DNA of 55,798 nt, taken from NCBI GenBank assembly GCA_015062805.1, contig SUTQ01000016.1, positions 1 through 55,798 of the forward strand, given 5' to 3'. Positions 37,043 to 44,592 of the stretch are shown piece by piece. Under the pieces are notes generated by a model. It saw nothing but the letters and a program-made list of their open reading frames with translations. It was not told where the DNA came from and did no database searches. Position numbers and translations under genes: made by a program. How positions within the stretch are numbered: position 1 is the first letter of the stretch; each line of letters begins with the position of its first letter. The stretch is from Methanosphaera stadtmanae (GTDB lineage: Archaea; Methanobacteriota; Methanobacteria; Methanobacteriales; Methanobacteriaceae).

Positions 37043-37622
37043 ATGTATCACCAATAATATCATCATACAATGAATTGATGAGTTTTTCATCACATTCAAT
37101 TGATTTGTTCTTAAGTTCAATCCTTTCATTTACTTTTTTAATTATTGTCGCTTGTTTATCCTGTTCTTCCTTTTCAGGCAATAATATTTTTAAGTCTTTA
37201 AGTATTCTTGTACTTACCTTCATAATCCTTGTTGAATCTATGGTTCTTTGAATTTCATAATCTACTCTAGGATCATTGAGATAATAAGTTAAGAAAGTTG
37301 AATTGACTATTGAACTATCTACCCGTATAATATTATAATTGTTTGAAATGATTGCTCCCTTTTCTGTAGTAATCTCCTTTGCGAAACTTGGTTGCTGAAC
37401 CTTATATAATATATCATGTTCCTGTGAATAAAATCGTTCCTTGATATCTTCAGATATTTCCTCTTCTTCAGTTTCAAACTTTTTTCCGATCATAAAGAAG
37501 GGCATAGTTTTAATAACCTTCTGTTTGATGGAATCTTCCTTGTTGACATATCTCTGTAAAGGTAAACCTGTTATTACAGTTGCTATATCTTCCAATTTAT
37601 ATTCTTTAGTTTTCAAATACAT
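37032..37622 (-). CDS. Type I restriction specificity (HsdS)-like subunit, half size, 196 aa
   Basis: EYKLEDIATVITGLPL is the usual beginning of an HsdS target-recognition domain, and ISTRILKDLKILLPEKEEQDKQATIIKKVNERI is the conserved helical spacer that follows it. Only one recognition domain is present (full HsdS has two, about 400 residues), so it would have to dimerise to bind a bipartite site. GGAGGT lies 4 bases before the ATG. First gene of a four-gene operon with an inactive-looking HsdM and no HsdR. It may act as a sequence-specific DNA-binding module rather than in restriction. Confidence 0.8.
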   Translation of the reverse strand: MYLKTKEYKLEDIATVITGLPLQRYVNKEDSIKQKVIKTMPFFMIGKKFETEEEEISEDIKERFYSQEHDILYKVQQPSFAKEITTEKGAIISNNYNIIRVDSSIVNSTFLTYYLNDPRVDYEIQRTIDSTRIMKVSTRILKDLKILLPEKEEQDKQATIIKKVNERIELKNKSIECDEKLINSLYDDIIGDTYEN

Positions 37623-37668
37623 ACCTCCACAATAAGTTAACGTTACTTACATATAATTATTATTTTCT

Positions 37669-37682
37669 TAGTATATAAATGT
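37669..37682 (-). promoter_or_regulatory. Core promoter (TATA) of hsd-like operon
   Basis: On the minus strand this reads ACATTTATATACTA, identical over 14 bases to the divergent promoter at 37873-37886 and nearly the same as the nifS promoter near 41300. The predicted transcription start is near 37645-37650, beside the palindrome TAACGTTA (37637-37644), leaving a leader of about 25 nt. Confidence 0.6.
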
Positions 37683-37872
37683 ATGTTTTATGTAACTGTT
37701 ATTTTTTTATAATTAATTGAAGTTATATGATAATTACTTTATAATATCATAAATTTTAATTTTTAATAAAATACCTTTATTTTAATAAATCTAACATTAT
37801 ATAGATTTATATTATATAATTAGATCATAATTTTTTAAAATAATTATTTTGTAAATATTTGATACTTACAAA

Positions 37873-37886
37873 ACATTTATATACTA
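37873..37886 (+). promoter_or_regulatory. Core promoter (TATA) of the leader/DUF1874 unit
   Basis: ACATTTATATACTA includes the archaeal TATA box TTTATATA at 37876-37883. Transcription should begin about 25 bases downstream, near 37905, exactly where the first hairpin begins. It faces away from the hsd-like operon promoter, with about 190 bp between the two boxes. Confidence 0.6.
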
Positions 37887-38028
37887 CTTTGTCTAAAGTG
37901 TATATTACACGACGAAAATGTATGTAACATTTACATACATAAATCGTGTTGGTATGATAGAAAACAACTATCACATCATCAGTATAATGATTACCTATAA
38001 AGAATATATAAGCACTGGGGGTGTTAGA

Positions 38029-38198
38029 ATGTAATAAATAAATGAATTATTATATATCATTTTTTTTATTACCTTTTTAATTTGAGTGTAGTTTTACTAG
38101 GGACATATTTATCCAGGCCGTAAATCCAGGGCAAATGAAGGTTGAATATGAAATATATTTTTTTTATAATACTGGATAAAAAAATAGGAGGAATCAAA
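38029..38198 (+). repeat. Leader unit 1 (170 nt)
   Basis: ATG-TAA at 38029, a U8 run at 38060-38067, ACCTTTT at 38071, a hairpin CATATTTATCC/GGTTGAATATG (38104-38114 with 38140-38150, 10 of 11 paired including one G-U), U8 at 38158-38165 and AGGAGG at 38186. All elements except the first U8 recur in the same order and at similar distances in unit 2. Confidence 0.5.
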
Positions 38199-38366
38199 AT
38201 GTAAAAAAAATAAATAACTAGAAATATCTATAATTATGGAACACCTTTTGTTTTTTTTTAAGTGGGTCTTACTGACATTAAGGGAACACGACATTCTAAT
38301 CAAACATCAAGATTGGAGTGTTGTGTATAATTTTTTTTAATCACCAATTATAATGGAGGCAAAATA
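38199..38366 (+). repeat. Leader unit 2 (168 nt)
   Basis: ATG-TAA at 38199, ACCTTTT at 38243 followed by a U9 run, the 16-bp hairpin at 38286-38326, U8 at 38331-38338 and GGAGG at 38355-38359, which serves the first DUF1874 gene. Base identity to unit 1 is limited (for example ACCTTTT...GTG...TTACT...GGGA-CA), so the duplication, if real, is old. Confidence 0.5.
38286..38338 (+). terminator. 16-bp RNA hairpin with U8, just before DUF1874 gene 1
   Basis: ACACGACATTCTAATC pairs over all 16 positions with GATTGGAGTGTTGTGT around a 9-nt loop, using three G-U pairs that form only in plus-strand RNA; ATAA and eight U follow. The G-U pairs point to selection on the RNA rather than on DNA symmetry. 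It ends 28 bp before the first DUF1874 ATG and should limit read-through into it. Confidence 0.7.
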
Positions 38367-38642
38367 ATGAAATATATATCAAATGCATTTAGTCCGAAAA
38401 TGTTAAATCCATATACAAATCCAACATTTACAATTGGACCAACAACATTTGAGGAAATACAAAGTGTAAAAAACGAACTTATTAGTTCAATTGGTCATCA
38501 AAATACTGCTGATCATGTGAACATGGAGAAAAATAGAATGAACATTCAACTTGAAATAAATGATATATTATATCTAGTCATTTCTCAAAAAAATGAATGT
38601 AACGAAATTGAATACAACTATAAAAAAATTATTATGAAATAG
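38367..38642 (+). CDS. DUF1874 protein, AcrIII-1/Crn2-type ring nuclease homologue, 91 aa
   Basis: Matches the STIV B116/DUF1874 fold by motif: SNAFSPKML at the start, ISSIGHQNTADHV (His44) in the middle and KNRMNIQLEINDILYLVISQ at the end. In the studied members (SIRV1 gp29, AcrIII-1) the histidine of this IGH motif drives cleavage of cyclic tetra-adenylate, which switches off type III CRISPR effectors; related Crn2 proteins are encoded in CRISPR loci. GGAGG lies 7 bases before the ATG. It stands behind the structured leader and forms an operon with the paralogue 12 bp downstream. No CRISPR gene is in the window, so a viral or mobile origin is plausible. Confidence 0.75.
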   Translation: MKYISNAFSPKMLNPYTNPTFTIGPTTFEEIQSVKNELISSIGHQNTADHVNMEKNRMNIQLEINDILYLVISQKNECNEIEYNYKKIIMK

Positions 38643-38654
38643 GAGGAGAATAAT

Positions 38655-38942
38655 ATGATATACGTAACTGATAATTTTTCAGCACAAATGTTTCCAAATG
38701 AAGAATTAATAGTAAATACCAGAACAATAAAAAAAAGTAAATTCCTAAAAAATACAAAGGATGCTGTAAGTTCAATAAGTTCCAGAAGAATAGCTAAACT
38801 ATTACATAAACCCGTCAAAAAAGAAGAATTTCAACTTACACATGGGGATATAATCTATGTAGTAACCAGCAAGTTCGGAAGAAATAAATCCGATTATAAA
38901 AAAGAAAATAAATTCAGATTCGAAGAATTTATAGTATCATAA
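38655..38942 (+). CDS. Divergent DUF1874-like paralogue lacking catalytic His, 95 aa
   Basis: The start (MIYVTDNFSAQMFPNEE) and the late strand (LTHGDIIYVVTSK) align with the preceding protein, but where that has SSIGHQNT this one has SSISSRRI, so the catalytic Gly-His pair is Ser-Ser. It may bind but not cut cyclic oligoadenylate, form a heterodimer with its neighbour, or have another role. It is strongly basic (many Lys and Arg). AGGAGGAG lies 7 bases before the ATG, and the 12-bp gap shows co-transcription. Confidence 0.6.
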   Translation: MIYVTDNFSAQMFPNEELIVNTRTIKKSKFLKNTKDAVSSISSRRIAKLLHKPVKKEEFQLTHGDIIYVVTSKFGRNKSDYKKENKFRFEEFIVS

Positions 38943-39076
38943 TTATCTGACCCCCATACAAATACTTCTTTAAAAAAACTATTTATACATAATGAATTAT
39001 TCAACTTATTAATTATTAAAACATTCTGTAAAAAAAAAAGAATTAAAGGATGTGAATTTTAATTAATTATGGCACA

Positions 39077-39484
39077 TTATTTTTCTCTTAATATTACATC
39101 CTTATATTGAGGGAATTCTTCAATAAAATCATATATCTCTTTATCGAGAAATTCAGTATATTTTTCTTTAGAATCCGATTCTACATTTGTATATTTATTA
39201 ATCAATTGATTTCTTTTGGCATAAGATTTTACAAGCCTTTCCTTAACTTTTGGATCGAAATTATTTAATTTTGTTGGTCTATTGTGTTCATTTCCCCTAT
39301 ATGCCAATCCAAGTGGATTGAATCTATATGGCATTATAGTCCCTGCATTTAACGCTACCTCATACATTTCAAAGTATTTTTCTGTGATGAATCTGTAGTT
39401 TAATATTATTGATGATTCCGTTTTACTATCAATTTCCTTCATATTTTCAATGTATTTTTGATCCCAATCATCTTCATAAGACAT
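39077..39484 (-). CDS. Hypothetical protein of nifSU operon, 135 aa
   Basis: I do not recognise the family. The protein is soluble, helical and highly charged (KYFEMYEVALNAGTI, then FDPKVKERLVKSYAKRNQLI). It follows the nifU-like gene by 26 bp on the same strand and is likely part of the same transcript. That suggests a link to iron-sulfur cluster assembly or cysteine metabolism, but there is no cysteine cluster or enzyme motif to support a specific role. Confidence 0.6.
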   Translation of the reverse strand: MSYEDDWDQKYIENMKEIDSKTESSIILNYRFITEKYFEMYEVALNAGTIMPYRFNPLGLAYRGNEHNRPTKLNNFDPKVKERLVKSYAKRNQLINKYTNVESDSKEKYTEFLDKEIYDFIEEFPQYKDVILREK

Positions 39485-39510
39485 ATTATGCCTCCATAAT
39501 GGATGAAAGA

Positions 39511-39897
39511 TTATAACTCTCCATCCTTTTTAGCACGATAGTTATCTATGGCTGCTTGTAGTGCATCTGCTGCCAAATTTGAGCAATGCAATTTGATTGG
39601 TGGTAGTCCATCAAGTTCTTCAGCCACATCATTTCTTGTAATCTGATATGCTTCATCAACAGTCATGCCTACTGCCATTTCAGTAATCATACTGCTTGTT
39701 GCTATTGCTGCACCGCAACCGAATGTGCTGAACTTTACGTCAGTCAATACATCATTTTCATCAACATTAATATATATTGTCATTATATCCCCACAAACCG
39801 GATTTCCCACGGTTCCTTCACCACTTGGATTTTCTATTACTCCTGTGTTCCGAGGATGCATGTAATGATCTTTTACCTTATCACTGTATTCTTCCAT
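39511..39897 (-). CDS. nifU: NifU/IscU-like iron-sulfur cluster scaffold, 128 aa
   Basis: It has the three cluster-binding cysteines of IscU-type scaffolds: NPVCGD (Cys35, Asp37), STFGCGAAIA (Cys61) and KLHCSNLA (Cys105). Length corresponds to the scaffold domain alone (no ferredoxin or C-terminal Nfu domain). It receives sulfur from the cysteine desulfurase encoded 17 bp upstream in the same operon and builds [2Fe-2S] or [4Fe-4S] clusters in the cytoplasm. AGGAGGA lies upstream of the ATG. Confidence 0.92.
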   Translation of the reverse strand: MEEYSDKVKDHYMHPRNTGVIENPSGEGTVGNPVCGDIMTIYINVDENDVLTDVKFSTFGCGAAIATSSMITEMAVGMTVDEAYQITRNDVAEELDGLPPIKLHCSNLAADALQAAIDNYRAKKDGEL

Positions 39898-39914
39898 ATT
39901 TATTCCTCCTTTAA

Positions 39915-41165
39915 TTAGTATCTGTCCAAGTCTTCTTCATCTACTTCCTTTTCAAACATGTCACCTATATATGTATCAGTCTTATTGTCCCATAGTGGTG
40001 ATATATTTCTTAAATAGCTTACAACTTCACTTATTGATTCCACAATATAATCTACGTCTTCAATATTGTTTTCAGGTCCTATGGATAGTCTAAGTGAACC
40101 ATGTGATAATGCTGGTTTAATTCCTATTGCTGCCAATACGTGGGAACCCTTTAAGTCATGAGTTGAACATGCTGAACCTGTTGCTCCATTGATTCCTTTT
40201 TTATCCAGTCTCAGAATCAATGATTCACCTTCAATACCTGAAAATCTGAAGTGTACATTGTTTGGTAATCTATTTTCAAGGCTACCGTTTACATAGGAAT
40301 CTTTGATGGTGCTGGTGACCTTTTCTATCAGTTCGTCCCTTATTTGCCGGTTATGTTCCATGTTTTCTTTAAGATTGTTCTTTGCTATTTCTGCAGCTTT
40401 CCCCAATCCGACTATGCCCGGTACATTTTCTGTTCCTGAACGTAATCCTTTTTCCTGTCCTCCTCCATGGATTAGTACTTCCAAGTAAACTCCCTTTTTA
40501 ATGTATACTGCTCCTACACCTTTAGGACCATTGATTTTATGTGCTGAAATGGAAAGTAAATCAATGTTTTGGTCTTTTACATCCACAGGTATTTTTCCTG
40601 CACTTTGTACCGCATCTGAATGGAATAACACATCGTGTTTATGTGCAATTTCTCCAATTTCTTTTGTTGGTTGAATGGAACCTATTTCATTGTTTGAATG
40701 CATTATTGAAATCAGTATTGTACTGTCCTTTATTGCATTTTCCAAATCTTCCAGGTCAATTATTCCACTTTCACCTACCGGTAAGTATGTTACTTCATAA
40801 CCGAATTTTTCAAGGAATTTACACGTTTCCAGTACTGCAGGATGTTCAATTGTTGAAGTGATAATATGGTTTCTTGGGTTTTCTTCTGTTGCTTTCTGTT
40901 TTTCTTTTAGTGCTACTCCCTTAATAATCATATTATCTGATTCAGAACCACCACTAGTGAATGTGATTTCATCGACTTCTGCATTAATTAATTCCGCTAC
41001 CTGTTGTCTTGCTTTGTCTACTGCTTTTTTTGCTTCAACTCCCAAAGTGTATAGTGTTGATGCGTTACCATATTCTTCATTGAAATATGGGAGCATTGCT
41101 TCCAATACTTCTGGGTTTACAGGTGATGTTGCTGAATTATCCATATAGATTAACTTTTCTGGCAT
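39915..41165 (-). CDS. nifS: Cysteine desulfurase NifS/IscS, 416 aa
   Basis: A pyridoxal-phosphate enzyme that takes sulfur from cysteine. IYMDNSATSPV is the usual start; SGGSESDNMII and HSDAVQSAGK contact the cofactor, SISAHKINGPKG holds the Schiff-base lysine (Lys210), and GATGSACSTHD carries the persulfide cysteine (Cys333). It is slightly longer than IscS because of a C-terminal extension rich in Asp and Glu. AAGGAG precedes the ATG. First gene of the nifS-nifU-orf operon; two repeated palindrome-like sites lie in its promoter. Confidence 0.93.
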   Translation of the reverse strand: MPEKLIYMDNSATSPVNPEVLEAMLPYFNEEYGNASTLYTLGVEAKKAVDKARQQVAELINAEVDEITFTSGGSESDNMIIKGVALKEKQKATEENPRNHIITSTIEHPAVLETCKFLEKFGYEVTYLPVGESGIIDLEDLENAIKDSTILISIMHSNNEIGSIQPTKEIGEIAHKHDVLFHSDAVQSAGKIPVDVKDQNIDLLSISAHKINGPKGVGAVYIKKGVYLEVLIHGGGQEKGLRSGTENVPGIVGLGKAAEIAKNNLKENMEHNRQIRDELIEKVTSTIKDSYVNGSLENRLPNNVHFRFSGIEGESLILRLDKKGINGATGSACSTHDLKGSHVLAAIGIKPALSHGSLRLSIGPENNIEDVDYIVESISEVVSYLRNISPLWDNKTDTYIGDMFEKEVDEEDLDRY

Positions 41166-41192
41166 TTTTTATAACTCCTTATATAATTTATT

Positions 41193-41279
41193 ATTAACAT
41201 TGTTATATTCATTAATGTTGTTTTTTTTCCTTAATTGATTAATATTTTAAAAATTAACATTGTTATATTTCACAATGTT
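41193..41279. promoter_or_regulatory. Repeated operator in the nifS promoter
   Basis: The 17-base sequence ATTAACATTGTTATATT occurs twice, exactly 60 bp apart (41193-41209 and 41253-41269). The second copy is completed to a perfect 8-bp inverted repeat, AACATTGT with ACAATGTT (41256-41279). That palindrome covers the predicted transcription start (about 41273), which fits repression, perhaps by an iron- or sulfur-sensing regulator. Confidence 0.65.
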
Positions 41280-41296
41280 ATATTTATTAAAGGTAG

Positions 41297-41304
41297 TATA
41301 TAAA
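41297..41304 (-). promoter_or_regulatory. TATA box of nifS operon
   Basis: On the minus strand AACATTTATATACTACC repeats the core found at the two divergent promoters near 37.7-37.9 kb. The start would fall near 41273, giving a leader of about 108 nt that contains both operator copies. Confidence 0.6.
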
Positions 41305-41397
41305 TGTTTAAAAGAGAAATATTTTGAAAAATATTTTTACCATAAAAAAATAAAAAAAATGAATATAATAAAAGTTAATTAAAATCTTATTTTAACC

Positions 41398-42636
41398 TTA
41401 ATTTAACTCTTTTACACTTGTTCCTTTAGTTTCAGGGAATAGCCAGATCCAAATACCACAAAGTAAGGCAAATATTGCTGCTATGGCTATACCATAACTT
41501 AAGTCGAAGTACGTTGCAATAAATGTTATGATTACTGGAGTGATAAACTGTATTCCACGTGCAAGATTGAATACCGTTCCGACACCCGTATTTCTGATTT
41601 TTGTAGGGAAGAGTTCTGAGAACAAAGCACCGAAACCTCCGAAAAATCCAGTTCCAAATCCGGTTAGGAACATGAACACGAATATCAAATCTGGAACCGC
41701 ATCTATCTGATTCCAACATAGCGTAATCATTGATATGCTTATAGCCATGATGAAACTGTAGATTGTAAATGCTGGCCGTCTTCCCAGTTTTTCAGCAACG
41801 AACCCGAAACTTGTATAACCAGTAAAGTCACCGCACTGGATAATAATGATTCCGATTGTAGAACCTATTAATGCCAGACCTCTTTCTTTTGCCAGATAAG
41901 TCGGCAGCCATGAATACGTAAACCAGTATGCGGACATACCAAATATACATAATACCAATGACAAAAGGAATATTTTCCTATACTCTTTTGAGATTAACTG
42001 CTTGAATTCCTCAAATATGTTCTTGTTAACATACTGATCCTTATTGTTAAGCCATACCTCTGATTCGTTAAGATATTTTCGTATGTATACAACCATCATT
42101 GCAGGAATGATTGATAGTAAAAATGTCATTCTCCAACCGATTATCGGACTTATTACACCACCTACTATTGAAGCTAATATCACTCCAACCGGTGCACCAG
42201 ATTGCATGAAAGCTCCAAACTTGGCTCTTAAATTGTCCGGGAAGGTTTCATTAATATAAATTTGACCGGTAGCCCATTCTCCTCCAACACCGAAGCCCGT
42301 GATGAATCTAAAAAGTACCAGTGAATAGAAATCCCATGACATTGCACTCAACAATGTACCTACGGAATATACAATAATTGTCCATTGCAATACGTTTTTA
42401 CGACCATATTTATCTCCCAATGCTCCAAAGATTATTCCACCAAAACCTGTGGCAAACAATGATATTCCAAGGCATAGGGATAACATATCTGCAGAAAAAT
42501 TTAAACTGGCCTGAAGTTCCGATACAAGAAAAGTAAACAAAACCAAATCATAGAAATCAAAAACCCATCCGGCCCAGCTTAAACCAAATACCCTATAATG
42601 ATACTTGTTTAATTTAGTTTCTTCATTAGCTAACAT
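41398..42636 (-). CDS. MFS transporter, metabolite:H+ symporter type, 412 aa
   Basis: Twelve hydrophobic segments. The sequence has GWVFDFYDLVLF in helix 1, GALGDKYGRKN between helices 2 and 3 (MFS signature), RFITGFGVGGEWATGQIYINE in helix 4-5 and FPETKG near the end, as in the aromatic acid/sialate/shikimate symporter families (COG0477 group). These usually import organic acids with protons; the substrate here is unknown. GGTTGATGATT places the start at 42636. It lies upstream of nifS on the same strand but is 230 bp away, with its own spacing, so separate expression is likely. Confidence 0.85.
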   Translation of the reverse strand: MLANEETKLNKYHYRVFGLSWAGWVFDFYDLVLFTFLVSELQASLNFSADMLSLCLGISLFATGFGGIIFGALGDKYGRKNVLQWTIIVYSVGTLLSAMSWDFYSLVLFRFITGFGVGGEWATGQIYINETFPDNLRAKFGAFMQSGAPVGVILASIVGGVISPIIGWRMTFLLSIIPAMMVVYIRKYLNESEVWLNNKDQYVNKNIFEEFKQLISKEYRKIFLLSLVLCIFGMSAYWFTYSWLPTYLAKERGLALIGSTIGIIIIQCGDFTGYTSFGFVAEKLGRRPAFTIYSFIMAISISMITLCWNQIDAVPDLIFVFMFLTGFGTGFFGGFGALFSELFPTKIRNTGVGTVFNLARGIQFITPVIITFIATYFDLSYGIAIAAIFALLCGIWIWLFPETKGTSVKELN

Positions 42637-42838
42637 AATCATCAACCTATATATTAGTATTAGTATTCTAAAATATTAATATTTAACTTAATCTTCGTAA
42701 AAAGTTTACATTATTTAGCTATAACTATTTAATTGATTAAAAATAATAAATTTTGATGATAAAGAATAAACAAAAGAATGGCGAATAATAAGAAAAAAGA
42801 TTATTAAAAAAATAAAATTAGTTGTGTTATATCGATTT

Positions 42839-44309
42839 TTATTTCTTATAATTATAAATTGCAATTGGAATAAAACATAACAATACCAGTACCAATGGAA
42901 TTACGTTTGAATTGTTTTCAGTCAAATCACTTGCATTATTATTTGATGCAGTTTCATTATATTGATTACTATAGGAATCATTGTCAACGGGTAAAATTAC
43001 ATCATCCATTATGATTTCAATATTATCTGGAAGAATGTAAATATCATCATCCCATGTAACTCTTACATCACTTACAATAATTTTCTTATCCTCATTACTC
43101 TCGTTAATATCATTTATGATTGACTGGGAGTTATTGTAAATGTTCTTGTTTTTAATTAGATACAATATTCCCTCCTCAAGTTGACTTTTACAGAAATGCA
43201 AAGTTCTAGCTTGGAAATGATTTGATATTTGTTTTGTAATAACTATTCCTGGTAACAAAGTGTTAATTCTACTGGCAGATACGTTGGATATAATATTATA
43301 TGTTTCTGTAGTGTTTTGTAAGAGTCTGTTCAACAATGAATCCAGTTTTGATGTTGAAATGACATAAGTATCATTATTGATTTCACCTAAATATATCAAA
43401 ACCTGTTTAATTGTATAAATTGTTCCACCATTTCCGTACAAGTCGTATATTGGCTCCGAATTAGTTATATTAAGTTTGTTTAATTCAAATTCCACTCTAT
43501 TTCGAATGTCCTCAATTTCATTCTCATTGGGAAACGTAGAATTCACATATTCCGTATAACATGATAATGATCCAATAGGAATACTTTTCATGGATACGGA
43601 GTTTTATTCACAAACGGAATAACTTCACAGCTTCCACCACCAAGATCTATAAGTAAGCCGTTATCATCAGTTAAGTCAGTGAATTTGACGGCATCAAATC
43701 CAACCTTTGCCTCCTCTTCACCAGTTAATACATGAAGGTCAATGCCCGATTGATTTTTTACACTTGTAATGACTTCATCAGTATTATCAATCTTTCTTAA
43801 ACTGGCAGTTGCAAAAAAATATTTTTGATCAACATTATATGAATTCAGTATTCCATCAAAATCTTTTAGAATAGTTATTAATTGGTTGATTCCCTCTTGA
43901 CTTAATTCATTATCCTCTTTATACTCTGCGGTAACGGATGTTTTATCTTCGGTTAATGCAATACTAATCTCATTATTTTCTTCTTCATAAATCTTTAATG
44001 ATAGCACATTAGATCCTAAATCCACAATCCCATAATACTTTTTAGTAGAGTCCATATCTGATGTTGATGTATTTGACTTATATGGATTATCGTTTTTATT
44101 CAAATATGTACTGCTATCCTAGGATAACTTAATGATTCAGTATCCTGAACGTTTAAACCATTTAAATAATTATTGTCCATGGCAATTACATCATTATAAT
44201 TAGTGTTATCTACCGAATATGTTTCGTTATTATCAACTGCTGCGACAGTTGATATTGTACAGGAAATTATAAAAATGATTATTAAAGCCTGAATTAATTT
44301 AGAAGTCAT
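42839..44309 (-). pseudogene. Secreted, membrane-anchored Ppx/GppA-like phosphatase with two single-base frameshifts
   Basis: Three overlapping frames make one protein of about 490 residues. A signal peptide (LIQALIIIFIISCTISTVAA) and a short Asn/Asp linker lead to a Ppx/GppA domain: YGIVDLGSNVLSLKIYE, FFATASLRKI, LTGEEEAKVGF, LLIDLGGGSCEVI, then SIPIGSLS, YGNGGTIYT, RINTLLPGIVI, and a C-terminal membrane helix (VIPLVLVLLCFIPIAIY). Breaks are near 44102 (one T lost from CATATTTTGAAT) and near 43592 (one C lost from ACTCCCGTATCC). Cytoplasmic Ppx/GppA enzymes act on polyphosphate or pppGpp; an exported version is unusual. If active it would act on external polyphosphate or similar anhydrides. 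Confidence 0.65.
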
Positions 44310-44592
44310 TTTCTACAGCCCTATATTATTTAATGAATATTTGAATCATTAAATACTTCTAAATAAAGATAATATTTTAGCAAAAGCATTTTTTATTTTA
44401 TTTAATAAAATATTTAATGATATTCATTGATATTAGTTCTTATATGATGTATATACTCCATTATTTATAAGTTTTTAGAGAAATATTAAAATAAAATATA
44501 TCAAAAACAGGAATAATTAAGGAAATCTAATTATTATACTAGAAATAAAATACTACATATAAAAGAATTATCGTATTAAGGAGATATATGAT

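Larger units (their letters stand above)
37905..38366 (+). ncRNA. Structured leader or small RNA with tandem start-stop/hairpin units
   Basis: Predicted transcript from 37905 to the DUF1874 start. It begins with a two-part hairpin (ACACGA/TCGTGT outside, ATGTATGTAA/TTACATACAT inside, 37907-37949), then a small one (TGATAG/CTATCA, 37955-37973). After that come two units: GGGGGTG before ATG-TAA at 38029-38034, and AGGAGG before ATG-TAA at 38199-38204. Each unit then has ACCTTTT, a hairpin and a U8 run before the next ribosome-binding site. The distances between the three ATGs (170 and 168 nt) are nearly equal. No protein longer than a few residues is encoded. Either a cis-acting attenuator for the DUF1874 genes or a separate RNA. 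Confidence 0.5.

Noticed and set aside
38109-38303. Minus-strand 64-codon ORF inside the structured leader
   Set aside because: It has no ribosome-binding site, and its composition reflects the T-runs and hairpins of the plus-strand leader.
37600-38370. Possible CRISPR array near the ring-nuclease genes
   Set aside because: The repeated elements are only two, about 170 nt long and poorly conserved in sequence; no regular 25-40-nt repeats with spacers exist anywhere in the window.
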